Positions 56,192-64,000 of a DNA stretch of 64,000 bases are shown piece after piece; positions within the stretch are counted from its first letter, which is position 1, and each line of letters opens with the position of its first letter. The DNA is from Tolypothrix sp. PCC 7910 (GTDB taxonomy: Bacteria; Cyanobacteriota; Cyanobacteriia; Cyanobacteriales; Nostocaceae), in contig NZ_CP050440.1 in assembly GCF_011769525.1 (NCBI RefSeq), positions 4,527,501 through 4,591,500 on the forward strand, written 5' to 3'. The notes below the pieces were generated by a model that was not told the DNA's origin, ran no database searches, and was given only the letters and a program-made list of their open reading frames with translations. The position numbers were made by a program, and so were the translations under genes.

Positions 56192-57682
56192 CTAATTTCT
56201 ATGCCAACGAGTACCATCCTTACTATCAATTAGGGTAATACCTTGGGCTTGGAGTTCATTGCGGATGCGATCGCCTTCGGCAAAGTTCTTGGCTTTTCTT
56301 GCTGCTTGGCGTTGTGCAATCAAATCTTCAATTTCGGAATCGCTTAAACTATTACTTGCTGGCTTTTCTTCTTCTGGCTTGGCTTCTAAGCCTAAGACTC
56401 CAGCTAAGGTAACAAGTGTTTGCCATTGTTGACGTAATTCTTCAGCAGGTGTTGCAGTTTTGCCTTCATGGACAATAATATTTCCCTCACGCCGCAGTTC
56501 TTTGGCTAATTCAAATATCACTGCTAACCCACCAGGAAAGTTAAAGTCATCGTCTACAGCTTCTTTAAACCGCTGCACAAAGGGATTAGCTTCAGAAATT
56601 TCCCCATTCCCCAATCCCCATTGCCCCTTATCCCCAGAGGGGGCCCCGAGTTCCCCAGTCCCTAACTTTTCCCCATACTCATAACCAAACAGCAATCCTT
56701 CCTTCAATGTGTGCCAGCCGTTGGTGGCGGCGGCGATCGCTTCGTCGGTAAAATCTATGGGTTTGCGATATTGGGCTTGCAGGACAAATAACCGCACCGC
56801 CATTGGTTCCACTCCTCGATCTAGGAGGTCGCGAATGGTGGTAAAGTTGCCCAAAGACTTGGACATTTTCTCGCCATCTACCTTCACCATGCCGTTGTGC
56901 AGCCAATAACGAGATAAAGGTTTGCCTGTCACAGCTTCTGATTGGGCAATTTCATTTTCGTGGTGGGGGAAAATTAAATCAGCACCACCAGCATGAATAT
57001 CTATGGTATCGCCCAGGCGATCGCGTACCATTGCGGAACATTCTATATGCCAACCTGGACGACCTGCACCCCAAGGTGATTGCCATGATGGTTCGCCAGG
57101 CTTTGCGGCTTTCCATAAAGCAAAATCAAAGGGGTCTTTCTTTTTTTGGTATTCGGCATCTTCTATATTGACGCGATCGCTAGCACCCGCTTGCATATCT
57201 TCTAGTTTGCGCCCAGAAAGCTTTCCATAATCAGCAAATTGCCGCACAGCATAGTAAACATCGCCATCGGCGGGGTAAGCATAGCCTTTATTTTCTAAAT
57301 CATGAATCAGCCGTTGAATCCCATTCATCGTATGGGTTGCACGGGGATACTCATCAGCTTCTTTGATTCCCAGCCTCGCCATATCCTCAAAATAGGCTTT
57401 AATATAACGCTCAGCAACAGCTTCCATTGATGAGCGTTCTTCTCTGGCTCGGTTTAAAATCTTGTCATCAATATCAGTAAAATTTTGGATGTAGCGAACT
57501 TCATAGCCGCTAAACTGGAGATATCGGCGTACTACATCCCAAACAATACAAGCTCTAGCATGACCCAAATGGCAGTAGTCGTATACCGTCACCCCGCAGT
57601 AATACATCTTAACCTTGCCTGGTTCTACTGTTTCAAAGGGTTCCTGACGACGGGTGAGGGTATTGTAAAGGGTTAGGGTCAT
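56192..57682 (-). CDS. cysS: Cysteinyl-tRNA synthetase with repeat-derived insertion
   Basis: A 496-residue class I synthetase that charges tRNA-Cys. The HIGH motif is HLGH (38-41) and KMSKS is at 272-276. Zinc ligands are visible as Cys29 (YYCG), Cys215 (HIECSAM) and His240/Glu244 (FPHHENEIAQ). The C-terminal DALR-type and tRNA-binding parts are complete, ending LIDSKDGTRWHR. Residues about 340-362 (GTGELGAPSGDKGQWGLGNG and neighbours) are encoded by a ccccaatcccc-type repeat at 56597-56665 that does not belong to the family. It lies on the surface between the catalytic and helical domains, so activity is probably kept. Start ATG 57682. Confidence 0.94.
   Translation of the reverse strand: MTLTLYNTLTRRQEPFETVEPGKVKMYYCGVTVYDYCHLGHARACIVWDVVRRYLQFSGYEVRYIQNFTDIDDKILNRAREERSSMEAVAERYIKAYFEDMARLGIKEADEYPRATHTMNGIQRLIHDLENKGYAYPADGDVYYAVRQFADYGKLSGRKLEDMQAGASDRVNIEDAEYQKKKDPFDFALWKAAKPGEPSWQSPWGAGRPGWHIECSAMVRDRLGDTIDIHAGGADLIFPHHENEIAQSEAVTGKPLSRYWLHNGMVKVDGEKMSKSLGNFTTIRDLLDRGVEPMAVRLFVLQAQYRKPIDFTDEAIAAATNGWHTLKEGLLFGYEYGEKLGTGELGAPSGDKGQWGLGNGEISEANPFVQRFKEAVDDDFNFPGGLAVIFELAKELRREGNIIVHEGKTATPAEELRQQWQTLVTLAGVLGLEAKPEEEKPASNSLSDSEIEDLIAQRQAARKAKNFAEGDRIRNELQAQGITLIDSKDGTRWHRN
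56597..56665. repeat. STRR-type repeat inserted in frame within cysS
   Basis: About 69 bases (23 codons) of ccccaat/cccca/ccccagt units within cysS, like the intergenic repeats at 50328, 60676 and 63178. The length is a multiple of three, so the reading frame is kept. Confidence 0.8.
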
Positions 57683-57929
57683 AAGCTATTCAAAATTCTC
57701 AATTCGCAATTCAAAATGATAAAACCATTATCTGCCAAGCATCTTGGCTACTTAAGTCTATTCAACCTCAAGCAAGAGCAGGCTAACACAGTAATTTTGC
57801 AATAAGTAGATACGTAATAATAGGGTAAAGCACTTGGGATGATAGTCCAGCATCCCTATGCTAGTGTTTTCTGGACTATCTGCGCTACACTTCTAAATTT
57901 TTGAATTTTTTGTTTTTGATTACAGCGCT

Positions 57930-59081
57930 ATGCAATCAGCAGTTACTCCCGAATCTCAAGCAATGGATGCACCAAAGCAAGGTATTCCCGTAACAATTAT
58001 TACAGGATTCCTCGGTAGTGGTAAGACAACTTTACTTAATCATATCCTGACTAATCAGCAGGGTTTAAAAACCGCTGTTTTAGTCAATGAATTTGGTGAA
58101 ATTGGCATCGATAACGAATTAATTGTATCCACCGATGAAAACATGGTGGAATTAAGTAATGGTTGTATTTGTTGCACAATTAATAGTGATTTAGTTGATG
58201 CCGTTTATAAAGTTCTAGAGCGAGAAGAAAAGTTAGATTATTTAGTTGTTGAAACAACTGGACTAGCAGATCCATTGCCTGTAGCTTTAACATTTCTCGG
58301 TACGGAATTGCGGGATTTAACCCGCTTAGATTCCATCATTACTGTAGTAGATGCGGCAAATTATAGCCTAGATTTATTTAATTCTCAGGCTGCATATAGT
58401 CAAATTGCCTATGGTGATGTCATTATTCTCAACAAAGCAGATTTAGTAGACGAAGCTGCTTTAAATGAATTAGAAAGAAAAATTGGGGAAGTTAGAGAAG
58501 GAGCAAGAATTCTTCGCACTACACGTTCTGAAGTACCGCTTCCCTTAATTTTGAGTGTTGGTCTGTTTGAGTCTGACAAGTATTTTGACAATGTGGACGA
58601 TGAACATGATCATCACGACCACGATCATCATGACCACGATCATGACCATTCTACCTGCGGACACGATCATCACGACGATGATCATGACCATTCTACCTGT
58701 GGTCATGACCATCACGATCATGACCATAAACATGAGCATCATCATCATTCCGACCACTTAGAAAATGATGGTTTTAGCTCAATATCTTTCCAAAGTGATA
58801 AGCCTTTTTCTATTAGGAAATTCCAATATTTCTTAGATAATCAGCTACCCACTAATATCTTTCGTGCTAAGGGAATTATGTGGTTTGAGGAAAGCCCAAA
58901 ACGCCATATTTTCCACTTGTGCGGTAAGCGCTTCACAATGGATGATGATGAGTGGAAAGGTCAACCTAAAAACCAACTAGTGTTGATTGGTCAAAATTTA
59001 GATAGTGAGACCTTACTAAATCAACTAGAAAAGTGTCTTTGCATTCCTTCTGTGAGCCGGGGTAAGGGATTTGGAAAATAA
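57930..59081 (+). CDS. CobW/COG0523 GTPase with His-rich metal-binding stretch
   Basis: 383 residues. The N-terminal G3E P-loop GTPase has Walker A GFLGSGKTT (26-34), switch region VNEFGEIGIDNELI, the metal-binding CICC (79-82), ETTGLADP and NKAD (168-171). A histidine/aspartate stretch (226-276) contains two copies of HDHSTCGHDHHD, with cysteines. The CobW C-terminal domain (about 284-372) follows with FRAKGIMWFEESPKRHIFHL. It fits a nucleotide-dependent metallochaperone, most likely for zinc, or possibly nickel or cobalt. The repetitive codons (catgac/cacgat) may vary in length. No Zur-type operator was recognised upstream. Confidence 0.9.
   Translation: MQSAVTPESQAMDAPKQGIPVTIITGFLGSGKTTLLNHILTNQQGLKTAVLVNEFGEIGIDNELIVSTDENMVELSNGCICCTINSDLVDAVYKVLEREEKLDYLVVETTGLADPLPVALTFLGTELRDLTRLDSIITVVDAANYSLDLFNSQAAYSQIAYGDVIILNKADLVDEAALNELERKIGEVREGARILRTTRSEVPLPLILSVGLFESDKYFDNVDDEHDHHDHDHHDHDHDHSTCGHDHHDDDHDHSTCGHDHHDHDHKHEHHHHSDHLENDGFSSISFQSDKPFSIRKFQYFLDNQLPTNIFRAKGIMWFEESPKRHIFHLCGKRFTMDDDEWKGQPKNQLVLIGQNLDSETLLNQLEKCLCIPSVSRGKGFGK
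58605..58758 (+). repeat. Repetitive His/Asp-coding stretch
   Basis: Degenerate gatcatgac/catcacgac units repeat across this stretch, and a longer block (gaccattctacctg...catgac/cacgat) occurs twice. It codes the His-rich region of the CobW-type protein. Confidence 0.85.
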
Positions 59082-59154
59082 TAAAATCTGAAGTGTGAAA
59101 TATGAAGGATGAAGTAATTTAATAATATTAATTACTTCATCCTTCATCCTTTCT

Positions 59155-59607
59155 ATGCGCGTTATCATCCAGCGAGTTAAATCATCTCAAGTTACTGTTA
59201 ACGGTGAAATCGTTGGCAAAATTGGTAGGGGGCTAAACTTACTAGTAGGTATTGCCAATACTGATACCGATGCTGAACTCGACTGGATGGTACGCAAATG
59301 TTTAGAATTGCGGTTGTTTCCTGATGAAACAGGAGGCGACCGTTGGCAAAAATCTGTGCAAGAAATTGGCGGCGAGTTGCTAGTAGTCAGCCAATTCACA
59401 CTTTATGGTGATTGTCGCAAAGGTCGCCGTCCCTCCTTTGACCATTCGGCTGTCCCCCCATTAGCCCAAGATTTATATGAAAAATTTGTTACTAAATTAC
59501 GCACCAGTGGCTTGAAAGTAGAAACTGGTGAATTTGGTGCCATGATGCAAGTTGATATTGAAAACGATGGGCCTGTAACTTTAATACTAGAGAGAGAAGC
59601 AAATTAA
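59155..59607 (+). CDS. dtd: D-aminoacyl-tRNA deacylase
   Basis: 150 residues, full family length. DTD removes D-amino acids (and glycine from tRNA-Ala) from mischarged tRNA. It starts [21 protein letters not shown]; the catalytic-site stretches are [17 protein letters not shown] (about 81-97) and the cross-subunit [10 protein letters not shown] near the C-terminus with the Gly-cis-Pro. The enzyme works as a cytoplasmic homodimer. The gene follows the CobW-type gene by about 70 bases on the same strand; there is no functional link. Confidence 0.96.
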   Translation: MRVIIQRVKSSQVTVNGEIVGKIGRGLNLLVGIANTDTDAELDWMVRKCLELRLFPDETGGDRWQKSVQEIGGELLVVSQFTLYGDCRKGRRPSFDHSAVPPLAQDLYEKFVTKLRTSGLKVETGEFGAMMQVDIENDGPVTLILEREAN

Positions 59608-59712
59608 GTATTTATCGGTAAATACAGAAGTTCGGTAATAGCTAGATTGCTTAGTTCTAAAATGATGAGAGAATATTAAATTAAACATTACAAAACTTTA
59701 AGTTCACTCATC

Positions 59713-60048
59713 ATGGCAAAAATCCAATTTTCTAGAGGTATAGACGAAGATGTAATTCCTGATGTGCGCCTGACGCGATCGCGTACTGGTGACACTGGTA
59801 CTGCAACATTTATTTTTGAAAATCCTAAAGCCTTAGCTCAAACTACTACCGAAGATATCACCGGGATGTATATGATCGATCAAGAAGGTGAAATCATCAC
59901 CCGTGAAGTCAAAGCAAGATTTGTCAACGGTAGACCCGAAGCATTAGAAGCAATTCACCTCATGAAATCTGCCGCAGAATGGGATCGCTTTATGCGCTTC
60001 ATGGAGCGATATGCTGATGAACACGACCTGGGATTTAGTAAGTCTTAG
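59713..60048 (+). CDS. psb28: Photosystem II assembly protein Psb28
   Basis: A 111-residue soluble protein, the usual size. It starts [20 protein letters not shown], with [34 protein letters not shown] and [10 protein letters not shown] as family landmarks. Psb28 binds temporarily at the cytoplasmic face of photosystem II assembly intermediates (RC47), near CP47 and the QB site, and protects them during biogenesis and repair. It is a single gene with a non-coding leader of about 100 bases. Confidence 0.96.
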   Translation: MAKIQFSRGIDEDVIPDVRLTRSRTGDTGTATFIFENPKALAQTTTEDITGMYMIDQEGEIITREVKARFVNGRPEALEAIHLMKSAAEWDRFMRFMERYADEHDLGFSKS

Positions 60049-60172
60049 AGGGTTAAAGGATATAAGGGGGATGAGGGAGATGAAGGAGGTGAGGGGGACA
60101 AACAGAGAAATTCCTATTACCCCTAATCCCCACTCCCCATGCCCAAACAGCGTAGAATTTTGAAAAATTGCT

Positions 60173-60673
60173 ATGACGAAACCTCACCCAGATGCACCGG
60201 GAATGGCGGTAAATTGTGCTGTTGTCACTGTCAGCGATACCCGTTCTCCAGAGACAGACAAAAGCGGCCAGTTAATTCAGGAATTACTTTTGGCTGCTAA
60301 TCATGCGATCGCAGCTTACAAAATTATCAAAGACGAACCAACACAAATCCAAAAACAGATAGAACAGCTTGGTCAAGCTGCAAACTTAGATGTAGTGATT
60401 TTCAATGGTGGTACAGGTATTGCGCCTAGAGATACTACCTATGATGCGATTGAAAAATTGCTGGAGAAAACCTTACCAGGATTTGGCGAATTGTTTCGGT
60501 TTTTAAGTTATCAGGAAATCGGTTCGCGTGCGATCGCCTCTCGCGCCGTTGCTGGTGTTTACCAAAATAAATTAATCTTCTCTCTTCCTGGTTCTAGTAA
60601 CGCCGTGCGCCTGGGAATGGAGAAGCTAATTGTGCCAGAACTCGTTCATTTAGTCAGCCAGGTGAGGGGATAG
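60173..60673 (+). CDS. moaB: Molybdenum cofactor biosynthesis protein MoaB/MogA type
   Basis: 166 residues. The MPT-binding fold has [19 protein letters not shown] (19-37), [20 protein letters not shown] (the GGTG and D-x-T motifs), [20 protein letters not shown] and [17 protein letters not shown]. Members adenylylate molybdopterin before molybdate insertion (MogA), although MoaB paralogues are sometimes inactive. Conserved aspartates and GGTG are present, so activity is plausible. No other moa or moe genes are in the window. It is bounded by STRR repeats. Confidence 0.92.
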   Translation: MTKPHPDAPGMAVNCAVVTVSDTRSPETDKSGQLIQELLLAANHAIAAYKIIKDEPTQIQKQIEQLGQAANLDVVIFNGGTGIAPRDTTYDAIEKLLEKTLPGFGELFRFLSYQEIGSRAIASRAVAGVYQNKLIFSLPGSSNAVRLGMEKLIVPELVHLVSQVRG

Positions 60674-60675
60674 GG

Positions 60676-60785
60676 GGCTGGGGACTGGGGACTGGGGACT
60701 GGGGACTGGGATGAGGGAGAAGAAGAAGCAGGGAAAAATACCATTACCACTGACAAATGACCAATGACAAATGACAAATGACCAA
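60676..60785. repeat. STRR-type tandem repeats after moaB
   Basis: ggggact units repeat in tandem at 60676-60718, and tgaccaa/tgacaaa units at 60748-60785. Same family as elsewhere in the window; non-coding. Confidence 0.88.
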
Positions 60786-60811
60786 TAAAAAACCCCACTA
60801 AATGCGGGGTT
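60784..60811 (-). terminator. Rho-independent terminator of mraY
   Basis: On the minus strand AACCCC...GGGGTT forms a stem with loop GCATTTAGT and is followed by TTTTATT. It lies about 45 bases past the mraY stop. STRR sequence abuts it. Confidence 0.8.
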
Positions 60812-60854
60812 AGGTAATTTTATTTCAAATATTTTTCTTAAATCGGCTTGAGAA

Positions 60855-61952
60855 TTAAGCGATCGCCATTGAGATTGTGGCTAAGAATGCGGCGATGATA
60901 TAAAACACGGAGACCACTTGTAATTCTGACCAGCCTGTTAGTTCTAAATGATGGTGTAGGGGTGCCATTTTGAAGAGGCGCTTACCTTTGCCATCTGGCC
61001 CTTTAGTAGCTTTGTAATAACTTACTTGCGCCATTACAGAAAGAGTTTCTACAAAGAAGATACCGCTGAGAATGAACAGCATAACTAAACTGTTACTTAG
61101 CAGCGCTACAGCAGCTAAACCACCACCCAAAGCTAAAGAACCGGTATCTCCCATAAAAACACGAGCTGGGTTGCGATTATGGGCTAAGAAACCTAAACAA
61201 CCACCACTTAAAGCGGCACAGAAAACCATTAATTCTGGTGCGGTGGGTGCAATTACAGCACCAAGTGCCAAAAATGCGATCGCAACTGTTCCACCAGCCA
61301 AGCCGTCAATACCATCAGTGAGGTTCGTTGCATTACTCTCTGCTACTAAGGCAAAACCAGCTAGGGGCCAGAAGAGTAAACCTAAAGGAATTGAAACACC
61401 TAACAAGGGTAAAGCAATATTTGTAATCCCTGTTGGTTGATTAAACATTAGCCAAAGACAAAACACTGAGGCAAAAGCAATTTGCAAACCAAGTTTCATC
61501 TTCGGGGATATACCCTTATTTGACTTGCGACGAAGAATTTGCCAATCGTCTAACCAGCCAATTAACCCATAGCTGAGTGTCAATGCGGAAACTGCAAGCA
61601 CTGGTGTAGCAAAATTCGACAATACACAGGCAATAATTACGCCAGCGGGAATGAAGAATATACCCCCCATTGTTGGTGTACCTGCTTTTTTCAGATGGGC
61701 TTGGGGGCCATCTTCACGGATTATTTGCCCAGTTTTGAGTGCCTGTAACAGTGGAACCACCCAGAAGCCTAAAGCTGCTGAACATAGTGCACCCAATAGT
61801 AGTGGCAGGGTCAGAGACATACCCTGCCAAGGCAATCTATTATTTACAGAATCCAAAACCAATGCAGCCCCGCCTAGCCCTAAAGCCAAACAAGAAGCAA
61901 TACCGATTCCAGAAAAGTTTAACTCTTGGTCAGGAGATAGTTTAGCGTCCAC
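60855..61952 (-). CDS. mraY: Phospho-N-acetylmuramoyl-pentapeptide-transferase
   Basis: A 365-residue integral membrane enzyme with about ten helices that moves phospho-MurNAc-pentapeptide from UDP to undecaprenyl phosphate, making lipid I for peptidoglycan. Conserved stretches: GPQAHLKKAGTPTMGGIFFI, the aspartate pair in LIGWLDDWQIL, ESNATNLTDGIDGLAGG, AHNRNPARVFMGDTGSLALG and APLHHHLELTGWSE. It starts at a GTG at 61952 with AAGGG about 10 bases upstream. The N-terminal part is somewhat divergent, as usual in cyanobacteria. It stands alone, away from mur genes, ahead of a DUF3134 gene on the same strand. Confidence 0.96.
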   Translation of the reverse strand: MDAKLSPDQELNFSGIGIASCLALGLGGAALVLDSVNNRLPWQGMSLTLPLLLGALCSAALGFWVVPLLQALKTGQIIREDGPQAHLKKAGTPTMGGIFFIPAGVIIACVLSNFATPVLAVSALTLSYGLIGWLDDWQILRRKSNKGISPKMKLGLQIAFASVFCLWLMFNQPTGITNIALPLLGVSIPLGLLFWPLAGFALVAESNATNLTDGIDGLAGGTVAIAFLALGAVIAPTAPELMVFCAALSGGCLGFLAHNRNPARVFMGDTGSLALGGGLAAVALLSNSLVMLFILSGIFFVETLSVMAQVSYYKATKGPDGKGKRLFKMAPLHHHLELTGWSELQVVSVFYIIAAFLATISMAIA

Positions 61953-62021
61953 GGATATTTCCCTTCACTCCACACTTACAAAACTGAACATCATAGTGGC
62001 CATTTATGCCACCTATCAAAA

Positions 62022-62258
62022 TTAATCTTCGGCAATAGCGATATCGTCGTCATCATCATCAAAATCAGCGATACCGTCTTCTCCACCAAGGAACTCTGAG
62101 ATTTCTTCTTCTTCATCCTGAAAATCAGGCTCGTGAACGTCACGCGCGATAATCCGACCGCTGGATTGTAACCAGTCTATAAGAGAAGTCTCTTGTTTTA
62201 AGGGAATCACAGCAGCTCGCTGGTTGCGGGGTTCTTCACGTAATGGAGAATTCAACAT
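62022..62258 (-). CDS. DUF3134 domain protein
   Basis: 78 residues from the ATG at 62258; a TTG at 62267 would add three residues. It starts MLNSPLREEPRNQRAAVIPL, then SLIDWLQSSGRIIARD, and ends in a very acidic tail (EEEISEFLGGEDGIADFDDDDDDIAIAED). This small family occurs in cyanobacteria and has no known function. Composition suggests a soluble, partly disordered protein. It is upstream of mraY on the same strand, with 69 bases between them. Confidence 0.82.
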   Translation of the reverse strand: MLNSPLREEPRNQRAAVIPLKQETSLIDWLQSSGRIIARDVHEPDFQDEEEEISEFLGGEDGIADFDDDDDDIAIAED

Positions 62259-62500
62259 ATCGCACAATAAACGAGAATACTCGAGTAACTAGACATTTAG
62301 AGTCTATCACTGGATAAGAGATAATTTAGTTATTGATTCAACTCAAAAGTTGAATCATCCGCAATCTATCAAAAGAGATTTATTTAATTACCTTATGACA
62401 GATGGCAGGAGTTTAATAGTAATGTAGTTAGGCTCTATACATTTGTGATTTCTATATATTTAATGCTGATTTCATCCTGATAATTTTGAGGTGATTAGCG

Positions 62501-63085
62501 ATGATTGGAAAAACGGCTCTCTTAGATGCGATCGCTGGTACTAATCGCGGTTTACTGGCTAGTGAAAAGCAGAAACAAGCTATTTTAGCTGCGATCGCCA
62601 CTTTGGAAGACCTTAATCCCACACCACTTCCTGTAGAAGCTAGTAGCTTACTTGATGGTAATTGGCGATTAATATATACCACAAGTAAGGCACTATTAAA
62701 TCTGGATCGATTACCTTTCTTTAAACTCGGACAAATTTATCAGTATATCCGCGTAGAAAATACTAGCGTTTACAATATAGCCGAGGTATATGGCCTACCT
62801 TATCTTGAAGGATTGGTCAGTGTTGCTGCCAAATTTGAGCCACTCTCAGGTCGTCGCGTCCAAGTTAAATTTAATCGAAGTATCATTGGTTGGCAACGTC
62901 TATTAGGTTACAATTCCCCAGAAAATTTTATTCAAGAAATTGAAGCTGGTAGTAAATTTACGGCAATTGATACTGCGATTAACAGTGATAGACAACAAGG
63001 ATGGTTGGATATCACTTATTTAGATAACGATCTCCGAATCGGTAGAGGTAATGAGGGGAGTTTATTTGTACTAAGCAAAGTGTGA
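62501..63085 (+). CDS. Plastid-lipid-associated protein (PAP/fibrillin family)
   Basis: A 194-residue lipocalin-like protein of the fibrillin family. It starts MIGKTALLDAIAGTNRGLLA, then SLLDGNWRLIYTTSKALLNL (the family DGxWRLxYTTS), GQIYQYIRV, YNIAEVYGLPYLEGLVSVAA, and ends LDITYLDNDLRIGRGNEGSLFVL. Fibrillins coat lipid droplets and plastoglobules or carry small hydrophobic molecules, and are linked to photoprotection. It has a good ribosome-binding site (GAGGTG, 8 bases before the ATG). Confidence 0.9.
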   Translation: MIGKTALLDAIAGTNRGLLASEKQKQAILAAIATLEDLNPTPLPVEASSLLDGNWRLIYTTSKALLNLDRLPFFKLGQIYQYIRVENTSVYNIAEVYGLPYLEGLVSVAAKFEPLSGRRVQVKFNRSIIGWQRLLGYNSPENFIQEIEAGSKFTAIDTAINSDRQQGWLDITYLDNDLRIGRGNEGSLFVLSKV

Positions 63086-63406
63086 GCGTTTCCTAAAGTT
63101 TTATGTGCGAACGAGACGAACTTAAGCGATAACGGGCCCTTTGTCAAGTAATATTTCACAGCAATTTATAAAAAGGGATTGGGGACTGGGGAATGGGGAC
63201 TAGTGACTGGGGACTGGGGTGATGAGGGAGATAAGGGGCACAATTACCAATTACCAATTACCCATTACCAATTACCAATGCCCAATGCCCAATGCCCTAA
63301 GAGGAAAAATAACTTAACAATGCTTCTTGCTACGTCCGTCAGGTTGTAGAGTGAAATCAATTAGCCTTCATACATTGGCGATTGATAACTAAAAGGGAAA
63401 AAACTC
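63086..63406. other. psaE upstream region with STRR repeats
   Basis: 321 bases. 63178-63298 is occupied by tandem ggggact, aattacc and aatgccc units. 63300-63406 should be the psaE promoter and leader, ending in AAGGG 9 bases before the ATG. Confidence 0.7.
63178..63298. repeat. Composite STRR block
   Basis: Three families follow each other: ggggact/ggggaat (63178-63222), aattacc (63242-63276) and aatgccc (63277-63298). Confidence 0.88.
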
Positions 63407-63619
63407 ATGGTTCAACGTGGTTCTAAAGTACGTATTCTCAGACCAGAGTCCTACTGGTTTCAAGATGTAGGTACCGTAGCGTCTATTGACCAAAGCGGTA
63501 TCAAGTATTCTGTGATTGTCCGTTTTGACAATGTCAATTACGCAGGGATCAACACCAATAACTTTGCTGAAAGCGAATTATTGGAAGTTGCACCGCCAGC
63601 AGCAAAAGCTAAAAAGTAA
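63407..63619 (+). CDS. psaE: Photosystem I subunit IV PsaE
   Basis: A 70-residue SH3-fold subunit on the cytoplasmic side of photosystem I, which helps dock ferredoxin and supports cyclic electron flow. It starts [40 protein letters not shown] and [17 protein letters not shown] match the family along its whole length. The tail is Ala/Lys-rich (APPAAKAKK). Strong ribosome-binding site; a single-gene unit. Confidence 0.97.
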   Translation: MVQRGSKVRILRPESYWFQDVGTVASIDQSGIKYSVIVRFDNVNYAGINTNNFAESELLEVAPPAAKAKK

Positions 63620-63772
63620 GCACTGAAGCTACAATAGGGATTCTTTAATGGGATGATAGAGAGGAGTTCTAGGGTCACAAGCCAACCCATAGAACTTTGG
63701 AGGTAATTTGTTACTTCCTGACTCTCTACTCCCTATCCTCAAAAAGCAAATAGCTTGCTTAACTCTGTTTGA

Positions 63773-64000
63773 ATGCCTGAACTGCCTGAAGTTGAAACAG
63801 TCCGCAGGGGTCTCAATCAGTTGACCCTGAATCAAGAAATTACGGGTGGTGATGTGTTGCTAGATCGCACCATTGCCTACCCGTTTTCTGTTGGTGAATT
63901 TGTTGATGGAATTAAAGGGAGTGCTATTACTAGTTGGTATCGTCGTGGTAAGTATCTCCTCGCCCAACTAACTCCCCCCCAAGCCAAAACACAAGGAAAA
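63773..64000 (+). CDS. mutM: Formamidopyrimidine-DNA glycosylase, 5' part
   Basis: A frame opens at the ATG at 63773 and stays open to the right edge (76 codons). It begins MPELPEVETVRRGLNQLT: the N-terminal Pro2 is the Schiff-base nucleophile and Glu3 is catalytic in Fpg/MutM. ISSxxRRGKYL-like sequence (ITSWYRRGKYLLAQL) includes the conserved lysine. The enzyme removes 8-oxoguanine and other oxidised purines from DNA. The C-terminal helix-two-turn-helix and zinc finger lie outside the window. It is 150 bases after psaE, a common cyanobacterial neighbour. Confidence 0.94.
   Translation, partial: MPELPEVETVRRGLNQLTLNQEITGGDVLLDRTIAYPFSVGEFVDGIKGSAITSWYRRGKYLLAQLTPPQAKTQGK

Noticed and set aside
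58545-58761. Methionine/isoleucine-rich frames over the His-rich stretch, both strands
   Set aside because: They are alternate-frame readings of the catgac/gatcat repeats in the CobW-type gene.
61072-61440. 122-codon plus-strand frame in mraY
   Set aside because: Antisense to a clear mraY; no independent support.
1-64000. tRNA, rRNA, tmRNA and autonomous insertion sequences
   Set aside because: Intergenic regions were read for TpsiC-arm-like sequences and transposase frames; none was convincing.

Overview
The window comes from a filamentous, heterocyst-forming cyanobacterium (Nostocales, Nostoc/Anabaena-like). The evidence is oxygenic photosynthesis genes (psaE, psb28, a Psb32-like gene), an OCP-type carotenoid protein, frequent HIP1 octamers (GCGATCGC), STRR-type short tandem repeats between genes, and a gene cluster that matches the heterocyst envelope polysaccharide (HEP) island of Anabaena PCC 7120, including recognisable hepA and hepC. 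No tRNA, rRNA, CRISPR array or intact transposase gene was found.

Layout. (1) 1-8260, minus strand: a surface/secretion cassette of a DUF11-repeat protein with a C-terminal RTX calcium-binding region, a filamentous-haemagglutinin-type TPS exoprotein, and a TPR protein cut by the left edge. (2) 9204-33926, minus strand: the HEP island. Transcription order is rfbF, an FAD oxidase (LhgO type), an NAD-dependent epimerase, a GT2, a phytanoyl-CoA dioxygenase-type hydroxylase, an RmlC-type epimerase, an NAD(P)/SAF-domain oxidoreductase, a GT4, a Wzc-type chain-length regulator/tyrosine kinase, hepC (initiating sugar transferase), hepA (ABC exporter), a GT4, a GT2, a GT4-GT2 fusion, a Wzy/WaaL-type membrane protein and a last GT4. 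Together these could supply activated and modified sugars, start the repeat unit on a lipid carrier, assemble it, polymerise it and export it. (3) 34831-38602, minus strand: a three-gene vWA / PP2C phosphatase / protein kinase-TPR unit equivalent to the YegL-YegK-YegI (TerY-P) triad. (4) 39192-45614: signalling genes (a PatA/PixG-like regulator, a CheY-like regulator, a large hybrid histidine kinase) with a stand-alone helical carotenoid protein between them. (5) 46100-64000: mostly housekeeping genes: small envelope proteins (YtxH, DUF948), Psb32-like protein, precorrin-8X methylmutase, dapB, a lone glycosyltransferase, tldE/tldD, cysS, a CobW-type metallochaperone, dtd, psb28, moaB, mraY, a DUF3134 protein, a fibrillin/PAP protein, psaE, and mutM cut by the right edge.

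Intergenic space is rich in small non-autonomous repeats. Several have terminal inverted repeats and some are flanked by short direct repeats. Repeat sequence has also entered coding sequence: it bridges two glycosyltransferases into one reading frame (14041-14094) and sits in frame inside cysS (56597-56665). Most attractive for follow-up are the sugar-modifying enzymes of the HEP island, the kinase-TPR version of the TerY-P triad, the mobile repeat pair around hepA/hepC, and the structured palindromic element at 31549-31742.
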